Shown: one piece after another, positions 56,401 to 63,441 of the stretch
Layout: each line of letters begins with the position of its first letter
Position numbering within the stretch: the first letter of the stretch is position 1
Assembly: GCA_040772845.1 (NCBI GenBank)
Contig: JAXGXG010000001.1
Span: forward strand, 6,634,001-6,698,000
Direction of reading: 5' to 3'
DNA: 64,000 nucleotides
From: PWXP01 sp040772845
Lineage (GTDB): Bacteria; Planctomycetota; Planctomycetia; Pirellulales; Thermoguttaceae
Program-made: the position numbers and the translations under genes
The notes under the pieces: model-generated
The model's database searches: none
What the model saw: the letters and a program-made list of their open reading frames with translations, nothing else
Told to the model about the DNA's origin: nothing

Positions 56401-56858
56401 TGGAGGCCACCGACCCGACGGTACTGGAGCCCGATCCGCTTCAGCCGGGCCAGTTCGTCGCCAGATCGTTGGGAAGCGCCCAGGTGCGGGCCGTCTACCG
56501 CGGCCGCGAGGCGTTCGCAACGGTGCAGGTGAGCGGCGATCGGTTCCTGGAGGTCGAGACGCAACTGAACGCCCGGCCCGATGACTTCGATGTGTCGATT
56601 GAGGTACTAGCGGCGGAGTCGGAGGGGCCGTTAGAATATAGGGTTTACCCGGCGGGTCAGCCGCCGACAGAAACGTGGGTGCCATCGCAGACCGATCCGG
56701 CAGGGCATCGGACCACGTTGAGCGGCCCCCGTATGGCTTATGGCGAGCGAGGGGCAATGTATCACCTGATCCTCGAAGCCCGAAATCCACGCGACGGCTC
56801 TACGGAACGTTACCCGCTGACGTTCCGGATTCGGCCGGAGATTGAACGAATTCAGTAA
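50490..56858 (+). CDS. Giant membrane protein: zinc ribbon, one membrane span, 13 or more bacterial-Ig-like repeats
   Basis: The 2,122-residue protein has a ~160-residue cytoplasmic N-terminal domain ('FRPVAIEPGVPLLDRSGSND' and 'MVDQPDRSDLDAFFFKYRD'). A zinc-ribbon-like Cys pattern follows at ~167-190 ('VVCTSPECRLLF' and 'PKCPACERAL'), then a basic stretch and a single span ('VLLPLLLLLLIAAVIGHFWA', ~202-222). About 1,900 residues of extracytoplasmic beta-rich sequence come after. At least 13 units start with the BIg2-like phrase 'I-x-P-x-x-[IL]-x-L-x-x-G-Q-x-x-x-L-x-V', e.g. 'IEPAEIELGVGTTAQLRLFG', 'FEPERLVLGVGEAAPLRLF' and 'IDPKVIRLRVGQSVGIGMDV'. It is the first gene of an operon; the next gene starts 26 bp later. 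The likely role is a surface or periplasmic stalk coupled to the cytosolic Srf-like proteins. Confidence 0.8.
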   Translation: MAIRFCRVDLSPESRDFRPVAIEPGVPLLDRSGSNDRIVFRWLGGMAAEPYWEGEAVGFFVRDDHGGRLSEVSVQPVASSELQGPLKGELDRLRQRLAEAKPETGTERALHTTLLKSFQEMVDQPDRSDLDAFFFKYRDAAGNLHLVWAWGYRRVDQEPSPAVVCTSPECRLLFIRRPGSPKCPACERALIVGTRKRRSKRRVLLPLLLLLLIAAVIGHFWAHPPGLVATPAFIEGPTGGRVELKIERLGWIPFWKTDVTQQAVGVVLDPSVAQYDQMAAAAELTGQGQTVLRIHLGDYRPANVTLVVGPPQMPEKLRIEPAEIELGVGTTAQLRLFGQMKDGSEVDLTRAAQWPPQLPDDKVVFSWYGFLEGIGEGTSQVTARYCATPGGEPIEAVCDVRVKKVDFKSLEASVAPAPVGLARASRLNIDAVTQSGQKYSVLGSSRLTTAISPSYLASVNRGRLHGKAVGKGKLAATFGENLTAGTQIEVVEGLGVTGLTVTPEKLDMVVGQIADLNIVSPSRAPIRVTSKDPTLVEVTGENRLVARAAGQTELLVSQGGTQQTVPVLVEEAELRSIALSPPLIVVPIDHEDRCRVMAQVQVGKRERRVEIAPSRLEDVAKPSARNADFRQGNLQLSGIWPTTPATPQQLALRLGEYVAFAPVHVVVAPMRLKISPEGTVDLPHGQMARLQPWAHYSGGRAVQLPAERAQWHTDPKAKAKPGLELRGNRVAALKPGGGPLPVWASYFGNRSNRAVFQSVEADPNVVLQLQTDRTLRLVDETGDLCLAATGPKGDVELVPEMAEFSSSAETSLAVEKASGAFRAVAPGAATVTAVHPAAKQPAALDMEVFASADAGLVFEPERLVLGVGEAAPLRLFLEAGTGENKRRAELFGPGIGYTVSQPESVRWIPPQVVGVQVAPPQQVSASFYPHLDQPAEAEVEVVATAEAPLRIVPSSIALAPGQVQTLRVERQAPGSDGLWKEVVPGLVDWTIPPSVVFSPAEGELRPTISLPEDAQGEFELTAGVGAEQALALVTAKPQGPDPDAADASLFVDRDGGTMYLAEGQSQRYTVMVQQGEHAEPAANVQWMPDFENDYVRWQAPVLSAKRAGYEQQLRAQVGDRTVLLRTITYRPGSGYAEPAPGGGDRPVAVRIVSDQGPAVEFPVGARFDDFRVEAEYDDGFTQVVTRQAQLRTPEPPAEAPLAPSGGMLVGVRPGETTVGATFEGVSTKESLRAVVTAEANPDALRLRPSPATLMPGETISMEAEGFKQKRSIGLLTGLSPFTWQTANPEIATLSGPALTGRSLGKTTATAQFKGVKSEEAPISIVPSIADALVIDPKVIRLRVGQSVGIGMDVLAIRGDVDFSRQCRVTPALPSVVRYDSATHSLVGVAPGMSAVAFGYGDKLANVMVEVFLGERLAGEIVVEPGTGELAVGQALPLRVYVLTDDGRRIDRTTSAVWRSSAPGTIAMLGNRVCAIAPGEAKVAAALPDVEGTGSAHVRVNNNPIEALAIDPSQIDMIPGDSMRVRVLGGAASGTHELFPQESLTLTPGGANPQAIRTTGGDIVEATTPGEAILNATWQNRLQAQAQVRVSQDTWSDLVLDPARATVHPGQGLVYQLSALRGGQRRVLTPADGVELYPADPNIAQSAGNMAVVARAPGRTAVVARIGNTQAEALLDVVPGTGIGSSDVTLLGPGGDVVYGPGYGYYGVAPGGRWVERVVRGPGTTVVEGIPGVIGSVVGDAPAAGVVALQFIPDVVRLPLGSPGARAQVVEVLADGSLGSDVSNHPLLEVSEPGDVATVEKTADGLVFRPVQAGDVRVGARLGPVTADPLLLSVGEGAAGGARLVVTPNPLPLWTGREDSFGLVAVDPGDGMTLMEVDYQLAPQPGQGVVEATGPKTLRGLGLGEANVLVTAVSPGAPYDGLATMARVTVGSSDPIVIEPNAITITVGQATPPLRVFAKSPDGRMDQVPATLEATDPTVLEPDPLQPGQFVARSLGSAQVRAVYRGREAFATVQVSGDRFLEVETQLNARPDDFDVSIEVLAAESEGPLEYRVYPAGQPPTETWVPSQTDPAGHRTTLSGPRMAYGERGAMYHLILEARNPRDGSTERYPLTFRIRPEIERIQ

Positions 56859-56884
56859 CTGAACTACAACGAGGCACACGCTCC

Positions 56885-59455
56885 ATGGCTTTTCCGGACG
56901 AACGTGATCGGAACATTATCCGCATGGCCGAACAGGTCGAGGGCCTGGCCACCGACCTGTGCGACTGGTTGTCGGAACACAATCCGGCTCGGCAGGCATC
57001 GGACCTGATGCCCATTGCCGAAAGCGACGAGTTTGAGGTACTCCAGCTCCGCCGCCTGGCCGGCAGCTTGTATACATCGGCCAAGGTGCCGGTTGCCGCG
57101 GCCGTTTACGGGCCGTCGCAGGTGGGGAAGAGCCTCTTCGTCGGTCAGGTTCTCAGGCCGCACAGCGAGAACTACTGCCCCGTCGGCGGCGACGAGACCC
57201 TCGGCCCGCCTGCCTACTACAAGGAACTGTCGTTCGATACCGACCTGAATCCGCAGTGCGGTTCGAACGAAGCCACCGCCCTGGTCACCCGGTTCACCAC
57301 GAAAGACCGGATCGGAGCAGGCGTATCGCCGGAGTATCCGGTCATGGTGCGCGCCCTGACCCGCGTGGAATGGCTGCGTGTTCTCGCCCGCGGGTTTCAC
57401 GTCGAGTGCAAGACACCGGATCGCACGTGGCAGCAGGGCGAACTGGAGGATCTGTTCCAGGATTTGCACCGGCAGTATCCGGGCAATGAAGTGGACCGCA
57501 AATGGCGCATGGACATCCTCGACGCGTTTTCGTACATGCGGTACGTCGATCGGCGGGGTTTCCAGGCGAAAGAGGCCATTCTGAACGGATTCCTGACGCG
57601 CTATCCGCTGAGCGAAGACGGCTACGTGGCAGCGGCCGCCGCCTTGTTCTGGGATAACTGGGCTTCGCTGACCGCGCTGTTCCAACGCATCGCCAGCTTT
57701 CTGGCTCGCATCACGCTGGGCGATCACGACCCGGCCATCTTCTCCGGATGGGCCGGCGTGCGATTCCTGCTCGACTCGCAACGCGCCAAGGTGCACGAAC
57801 GCCGCACGTCGAAGGTGTGGCAACGCGTCGATTGGGCTGACTTCTTCCTGGTGGAAAAGGGGAAGTACTTTGTGCTCGAGTATCGCCCCGGAGCAGGCGG
57901 CGGCTCCGAAGAACTTGAAACCATCCAGGCCGGCATGCTCGAACTCGCCATGCCCGTGCTCCCGCATCGGCTGAACGACGACTGGCGGCGCGTGATCGAG
58001 CAGATGGACTTCCTGGATATCCCCGGCATGAGGGCGGGACGCCAGGGCGCCGAGCAGGGGAAACGCACCTCGGCCGATTCGCTCGAAGAACAGATGGAAA
58101 TCATCAAGCGAGGCAAGGTGGCCTACCTGTTCGAGCGCTATACCGACGAACTGCAGATCCAAACCCTCCTGCTGCTGTCGCGCGGCGGCAACCTGGAAGT
58201 CACAAGCCAGATGAAGCACCACATCGACAAATGGGGCCGGGCGCGCTACGGCGAGAAGGCATGGCCCAGCCGCGTTCGCGATGAGGTGCCTGCCCTGTTC
58301 GTCGGCATGACCGGTATCGACGAGGAGTTCCGCAATCGCGACGAGTATGCGGACAAGGGCCTGTACGAGAATCGTCTCGGGCAGATTGTCGATGCGCTCG
58401 GACCCGTAATGAACGATTTCGGCGGACGCGGAAAGCCCTTGACCAACTGCTATCCGATCCGTTACCCCGGAACCTGGGATACGAACGAGGAGCAGCGCCA
58501 GAAGGACGATCCGGTGAAATGGGAACGCGCGAAGAAGGCGTTTCTGGAATCGGAACTGGTCAAGACGCACGTGCGCAGCTCGGAGCAACGGTGGAACACC
58601 GCCATGCGCGATGACGACGGCGGCCTGTCGCTGATCAGCGCCGGTATTCGGGGCGTGACCACGGCCGAGGAGAAGCAGAAGCAGCTCGTCAAGCAGATTC
58701 AGGAGGTGCAGAACCGGCTGCTGGAACTGGCCCGCGACTGGTGGGTGGACCCCGATACCAACATCGACCGCGAGAAGCGGCTCAATGCCGCACGCAAGGT
58801 GGTCGAGTGGCTGCTGGCCAACGAGGAGCTGGTCTACTACCGGGTCCATGCCATTCAGGAATCGCTGGCTGTCGCTGAAGGAGACGAACTGAACCTGGCC
58901 GACTGCGTCGAAACGCAGAGCCGGCGTCGCGGCGACCCTCTGCCCCGGCAGCTCCGCAACTTCCTGCACGATTGGGCGACCTCCGGCGTGCCGAAACGCT
59001 GGGAAGACTATACGAAGACCCATGCCGACGGCGGCCCGTGGCTCGAAGCAAGCGATATCGGCGCTTTCACACGCTATCTTCGCGACTACCTTGTGACCGA
59101 AAGGGTCTTCGACGATATGATCGAACGGCTGGAGCCGGTGATCCACCTGAAAACCCGGGACGAGGCGGCTCGGCGACGGGCCCGGCGAAAGTACGTTCGC
59201 ACCATTCTGAACGACTTCGTCATGAACCCCGGCCCCAGTTTGGCCGCGATCAAGGCAGAGGACACCGAAGACGCCGCCCGCCGGCAGGACGGCGAGTCCG
59301 AGAAGACGTATGACAACTACGGGCTGATGGGCAGTTTCGTCGGGCGATGGGCATCGCGTATGCCGGCCGCCTTGGCCCTGGGCGCCGGCGAGCACATCAA
59401 GTTGCCACCCGGCAACAGCGAACTCATCAAGATCCTGGAACCGTTTGACAAGTAA
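56885..59455 (+). CDS. SrfC-like P-loop GTPase
   Basis: The 856-residue protein carries a P-loop 'GPSQVGKS' at 76-83 and a dynamin-style G3 'FLDIPGMRAG' near 378. It has the overall layout of the SrfC 'virulence factor' family, which pairs with SrfB in Salmonella and other bacteria. Candidate G4-like residues are in 'LFVGMTGIDEEF'. Between P-loop and G3 lies a ~280-residue insertion with aromatic-rich helices. The C-terminal third is strongly helical and charged ('EEKQKQLVKQIQEVQNRLLE', 'EAARRRARRKYVRTILNDFV'), suiting an oligomerisation or membrane-proximal stalk. The stop of the giant protein is 26 bp upstream. Its function is not established even in the model family. Confidence 0.75.
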   Translation: MAFPDERDRNIIRMAEQVEGLATDLCDWLSEHNPARQASDLMPIAESDEFEVLQLRRLAGSLYTSAKVPVAAAVYGPSQVGKSLFVGQVLRPHSENYCPVGGDETLGPPAYYKELSFDTDLNPQCGSNEATALVTRFTTKDRIGAGVSPEYPVMVRALTRVEWLRVLARGFHVECKTPDRTWQQGELEDLFQDLHRQYPGNEVDRKWRMDILDAFSYMRYVDRRGFQAKEAILNGFLTRYPLSEDGYVAAAAALFWDNWASLTALFQRIASFLARITLGDHDPAIFSGWAGVRFLLDSQRAKVHERRTSKVWQRVDWADFFLVEKGKYFVLEYRPGAGGGSEELETIQAGMLELAMPVLPHRLNDDWRRVIEQMDFLDIPGMRAGRQGAEQGKRTSADSLEEQMEIIKRGKVAYLFERYTDELQIQTLLLLSRGGNLEVTSQMKHHIDKWGRARYGEKAWPSRVRDEVPALFVGMTGIDEEFRNRDEYADKGLYENRLGQIVDALGPVMNDFGGRGKPLTNCYPIRYPGTWDTNEEQRQKDDPVKWERAKKAFLESELVKTHVRSSEQRWNTAMRDDDGGLSLISAGIRGVTTAEEKQKQLVKQIQEVQNRLLELARDWWVDPDTNIDREKRLNAARKVVEWLLANEELVYYRVHAIQESLAVAEGDELNLADCVETQSRRRGDPLPRQLRNFLHDWATSGVPKRWEDYTKTHADGGPWLEASDIGAFTRYLRDYLVTERVFDDMIERLEPVIHLKTRDEAARRRARRKYVRTILNDFVMNPGPSLAAIKAEDTEDAARRQDGESEKTYDNYGLMGSFVGRWASRMPAALALGAGEHIKLPPGNSELIKILEPFDK

Positions 59456-59564
59456 CTCCATTCGTCGTGCGACTCTCCGAGTCGCATGCCGGCACGGCGG
59501 CACAATGTTCATGGACGTGCGGCCGTGGCGGCCAACCGAAACACTCCATTTGCGATAACCACCC

Positions 59565-62360
59565 ATGCATGTACTGTTTGCGAACACGGGAGTCCAACTG
59601 GTCTGTATCCCTTTGAAGGGAGGCGCCCGGTATCAGACCGGTCAAATCGGCTACGGCTGGCAACGCGCCCGCTGCGGCTCCGGGGCCGAAAACGAGCAGC
59701 CTCGCGAATACCCGTACATTCAGTGGCAGGTCGTTCAGGCGGGAACCACGAAACTCTTCCTGGCGGTGGATACGTCGTGCGGCGATCCCGAGGTGGGATT
59801 CTTCTGCGAGGCGAGTTCGCTAACGCAAGATTACCGCATCTGTCTCGATGGGCTTCTGGACCTGACCGGCCAACCGCTCCGCGGCACTCCGCCGTTGGAG
59901 CTGGTCATCCGGCCGGCAACCGCAACGGCAGGCGACGCGAAACACGTCCATATGGTGGTCGATTTCGGCAATTCGCGCACCGGCGTCCTCCTGCTGGAGT
60001 TGGCCGGCGAAATCAGCCAGACGCCCCAGATGCTGCCGTTCGAACTGCTGAACCGGTATCACCTCGACGCATGGAATGAGGAAGGCGAATACGTCCCCTC
60101 GCCCAGCGCGCGATGGTTCTCCTCGAAAACCCATTGGTGCAATACGCCCTACCTGCCGCCCATCGCACAGACGAAGGTCGAATATCACGCAATTGAGGAG
60201 GAAGAGAGCAAGGCAGGCTGGTTCGGACGCGGCAAGAAGAAAGTCCGCCAGAATAAGGTCGAAGTGGCCGTTACGCCCCCGCTGTTCGAAGACCGGTCCA
60301 TGGTGCGCATGGGCCGCGAAGCAGACGACGTAACGCAGGTGATTCGCGCCGAAGGCGACATCCGCACCGGGCTCAGCTCGCCGAAGCGATACCTGTGGGC
60401 CGACGATGCAAGCTGGCTGGAAGGAGCCAACTGGCACATGGCCGATCCTTCAGACCGCTGCCAAACCGGCGTGTACGCATCGACGCTCCAGGGCCCGCTA
60501 CTGCGATTCTTCCACGAAGACGACCGCGACTTTCTGCTCGCCGAGCGCCCGCCCCGCGAGAACGAGTTCGCTTCGGAAACGCCGCTCAAACCGCGTCATG
60601 CGCCACGTACGATGATGGTCGCCGCGCTGTACGAACTGCTATGCCAGGCGTACATGTACGTCAACTCGGACGCCTATCGCGCCGCCTCCGGCGACAAGGG
60701 CCGCACGCGCGAGATTCGCACGCTCACCCTCACCTATCCCAGCGGGATGATTGACGAGGAACAGCGGCGGCTGCGAGCCCAGACCGAAAAGGCCATCCGG
60801 ATCTTCGCCGCCACCCTCGGCAAGAACCAGCGCGTTCAGCCCGATTTGAATCTGAGCATTGACGAGGCCAGCGCGGTCCACCTGACGTACATCTGGAGCG
60901 AAATGCGGCTGCTGGGCCAGGATCCTCGCCTCTGGTTCGCCACCATGCGCCAGGATCGCGGTGAAGCGGCCCCAAAGCAGGAAGAGGAACCGGAGCCCAT
61001 GGCGAGCGCACCCGCCGGACGCCGTCGCGGCCGAGCCGGAATTACTCGCCCTGGCGCGGCGCGCCGCGGTCCGCAGAAGGAAGAGGAGTTCGGAGATGCT
61101 CGCAACGAAATCCGCATCGCCTGCATCGACATCGGCGGCGGCACCACCGACCTGATGATCGCCAAGTATAACTTCGAATCGAAAATCGACGACCGCATCC
61201 GCGGCCAGGTCCTTCACCAGGACGGCATCTACCTGGGCGGCGATCAGCTCGTCAAACGTCTGCTGGAAACCGTGATCGTCCCCACGTTCGCCGACGTCCT
61301 GGCCCTGGAGGAAGAAGACGTTCAGGTGCTGTTCGGACCCGAGGTGCCGCGCAACCGGGAAATCCGCAACCAACGCGTGAGCTGGATGAACCGGCTGTTC
61401 GTACCGTTGGCCCAGCGCTATCTGGACAATGCGGTCGACGAAGTGATCGATGAGCCGATCTCCCATACCGATCCCGACATCGTCGAACCGTCCGTAGTCG
61501 ATTCGCTTCAGGAGGTGCTCGACAAGCTCCGCGGGCCCGGTTACTACAATGCAAGCCAGGAGATGGACCTGTACTTCGTCAAAGCGGAATTCGAGGGAGT
61601 CGTTCACGACGTGTTCGACGAACTGCTGTTCGACTACTGCCAGCGAATCGTCGATCATCAATGCGACGTGGTCCTGTTGGCCGGCAAGCCGTCGAAACTG
61701 AGCTACATCCAACAGCTCGTCCGCATGTATGTCCCCCTCTCGCCGTCCCGCATTGTGCCCATGCATCACCACTATGCTGGCAACTGGTATCCCTACCAGG
61801 ACGAAAAGGGGCACAATCCGGGCGCCATCGTCGATCCGAAAAGCCCTGTGGTGGTCGGGGCGGCGATCGAGTTCATGGCCCGGCACGGCATGTTGCCCCA
61901 GTTCAAGTTCGAAATGCACGGCAAGGCCCACGAAAACAGCTATTACTGGGGCGTCATGACCGACGCGACCAGCGGAATTCGCAACGAACGCATCCTGTTC
62001 CAGCCGGCCGAAGATCAGGCGCGCGAGGAGATTACCGAGTTCACTACCGGCTCGCAGCGCGTTCTGATCGGACGCAAGCTCGCGCCCGAGGAAGAAACGC
62101 CTGCCACGCCCGTCTACCTGCTCAAAACCGAAGTGGGAGATCGAATCGGCCCCACCGAGGTGCACGTGCGAATCAAGCGAAAGCACGCCAGCAAGGACGA
62201 AGAGGAAACGCTCGAGGTCGAGTCGGTTACGGGCGTCGTTGCAGGCGAGGACGCCATCCTGGGCGAGAATGTCCTGTTCAGTTGGCGTACGCTGGCCGAC
62301 GAACGCTACTACCTTGACACCGGTGGATTGGACAACATCGAACTCGCGCCCATCGCCTAG
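59565..62360 (+). CDS. SrfB-like Hsp70/actin-fold ATPase
   Basis: The 931-residue protein has the ASKHA (actin/Hsp70/sugar-kinase) nucleotide motifs: phosphate-1 'MVVDFGNSRTGVLLLE' near 130-145, phosphate-2 'IACIDIGGGTTDLMIAKY' near 520-535 and an adenosine-type 'VVLLAGKPSKLSYIQQLVRM' near 700-720. This spacing, with a ~380-residue insertion after phosphate-1, fits the SrfB family. A basic, Pro/Ala-rich disordered loop ('APAGRRRGRAGITRPGAARR') precedes phosphate-2. It is encoded 109 bp after the SrfC-like gene and 21 bp before the GrpE-like one. It likely cycles ATP and acts with both; the clients are unknown. Confidence 0.8.
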   Translation: MHVLFANTGVQLVCIPLKGGARYQTGQIGYGWQRARCGSGAENEQPREYPYIQWQVVQAGTTKLFLAVDTSCGDPEVGFFCEASSLTQDYRICLDGLLDLTGQPLRGTPPLELVIRPATATAGDAKHVHMVVDFGNSRTGVLLLELAGEISQTPQMLPFELLNRYHLDAWNEEGEYVPSPSARWFSSKTHWCNTPYLPPIAQTKVEYHAIEEEESKAGWFGRGKKKVRQNKVEVAVTPPLFEDRSMVRMGREADDVTQVIRAEGDIRTGLSSPKRYLWADDASWLEGANWHMADPSDRCQTGVYASTLQGPLLRFFHEDDRDFLLAERPPRENEFASETPLKPRHAPRTMMVAALYELLCQAYMYVNSDAYRAASGDKGRTREIRTLTLTYPSGMIDEEQRRLRAQTEKAIRIFAATLGKNQRVQPDLNLSIDEASAVHLTYIWSEMRLLGQDPRLWFATMRQDRGEAAPKQEEEPEPMASAPAGRRRGRAGITRPGAARRGPQKEEEFGDARNEIRIACIDIGGGTTDLMIAKYNFESKIDDRIRGQVLHQDGIYLGGDQLVKRLLETVIVPTFADVLALEEEDVQVLFGPEVPRNREIRNQRVSWMNRLFVPLAQRYLDNAVDEVIDEPISHTDPDIVEPSVVDSLQEVLDKLRGPGYYNASQEMDLYFVKAEFEGVVHDVFDELLFDYCQRIVDHQCDVVLLAGKPSKLSYIQQLVRMYVPLSPSRIVPMHHHYAGNWYPYQDEKGHNPGAIVDPKSPVVVGAAIEFMARHGMLPQFKFEMHGKAHENSYYWGVMTDATSGIRNERILFQPAEDQAREEITEFTTGSQRVLIGRKLAPEEETPATPVYLLKTEVGDRIGPTEVHVRIKRKHASKDEEETLEVESVTGVVAGEDAILGENVLFSWRTLADERYYLDTGGLDNIELAPIA

Positions 62361-62381
62361 CACGGGAGGGAGGACCGGAAT

Positions 62382-63422
62382 ATGGCCCTGTGGACGAAGA
62401 AGACCGGCGAAGACATACCGGTAGCCAACGAGCTGCTCCCCGACACGGAATCGCACGAGCCGGCCGAATCCATCGGCGATCTGGCCGCGACGCTCAACCA
62501 ATTGGGCTCGCTGCTGGAAGCAACGAATCGGAAGGTCGTTGATTACCTGGCGATGCGCGAATCGCAGGCGGCCGACCTGAACGGCGCCGCGGTGCAACGA
62601 CTGGCCGATCGGGTGGAATCGATCGCCGCCCGGCTCGAGGGCTTGCCGGCAGGCGAAAAGGCCGCCCCCTCCGGTTCCGCTACCGCATCGCCGGGCGAGG
62701 CGGCAGCCACACGCGATTCTATGCAGCCGCTTGAACAACGGCTCGCGCAGATTCAGGAGACCATTGTCGCGTGGGCCGATCATGCGGCGAAGCGGGCCGA
62801 TCTGGATCAAGCGATCTCCGATGGCATGGGGCAACTGGCGGAACGCATCGATCAGCAGCAACAATCGTTGACCGGCTCATTGGGGCACGTTTGGCAGCGA
62901 CTCGATGACGGACTTCGCGAGGTGAGCGCTCTGTTGCAGCCCGCCCAAGAGGAACAGGCGGATGCACCGGCGTCCAACTACCAGTGGCAGCAGGCGTTGC
63001 TGGGCGCCGAGCTTGCGTCGCAGCCGGAGCTGGCCGCAGAACGCGATCAGTTCATGGCCGAACTGCTTCGCGGCGATGACGGGGCCCGGGCCCTGGCCGG
63101 GCAACTGCTCGTCTTCCGTGCGACGCCCATGGAACGCATGCCGCAAATGCTCAAAGACGTTGGCGAAGCCTATTACCGATGGCGGCCGAAAACACAGCCT
63201 GGCGCCGCCCCCATGGAACGGGCGCTGGCCGCGTGGCTGGAGATGAAGTGCGACGGGGCTGGTATCGGAAACCGGATCGAGCTTGTCGAGCCCGGCGAAC
63301 GGTTCGACGCCACCCGTCACAATGCGGCTGCGCGCGGCGTCGAAATCACCGAAGTGCTCGGATGGATCGTCCTGCGGGACAACGGGCGCGTTTACACCAA
63401 AGCTACCGTTACCGTCCGATAG
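62382..63422 (+). CDS. Coiled-coil protein with GrpE-like C-terminal head
   Basis: The 346-residue protein has coiled-coil segments at about 30-85 and 110-190 ('LAATLNQLGSLLEATNRKVV', 'LEQRLAQIQETIVAWADHAA', 'QQQQSLTGSLGHVWQRLDDG') separated by an Ala/Pro/Ser-rich linker. Next comes a helical region, and then a ~45-residue beta-rich end, 'ELVEPGERFDATRHNAAARG' and 'VEITEVLGWIVLRDNGRVYT', finishing 'KATVTVR'. That end is laid out like the GrpE beta head (FDP-x-x-H-x-A ... GTV-x-x-V-x-x-G-[WY] ... GRV-x-RPA-x-V-x-V). GrpE is the nucleotide-exchange factor of Hsp70. With an Hsp70-fold gene 21 bp upstream, a role as its exchange factor is a good guess, though not proven. Confidence 0.65.
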   Translation: MALWTKKTGEDIPVANELLPDTESHEPAESIGDLAATLNQLGSLLEATNRKVVDYLAMRESQAADLNGAAVQRLADRVESIAARLEGLPAGEKAAPSGSATASPGEAAATRDSMQPLEQRLAQIQETIVAWADHAAKRADLDQAISDGMGQLAERIDQQQQSLTGSLGHVWQRLDDGLREVSALLQPAQEEQADAPASNYQWQQALLGAELASQPELAAERDQFMAELLRGDDGARALAGQLLVFRATPMERMPQMLKDVGEAYYRWRPKTQPGAAPMERALAAWLEMKCDGAGIGNRIELVEPGERFDATRHNAAARGVEITEVLGWIVLRDNGRVYTKATVTVR

Positions 63423-63441
63423 CGGATTGGATCGTTTCAAC

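Noticed and set aside
53826..56564. Very long open frame (912 codons) on the minus strand inside the giant Ig-repeat gene
   Set aside because: It is antisense to a better-supported frame in high-GC DNA, where stop codons are rare. Its translation is rich in Arg/His with no domain pattern. The same applies to the minus frames at 56864-59587 and 60639-62864.
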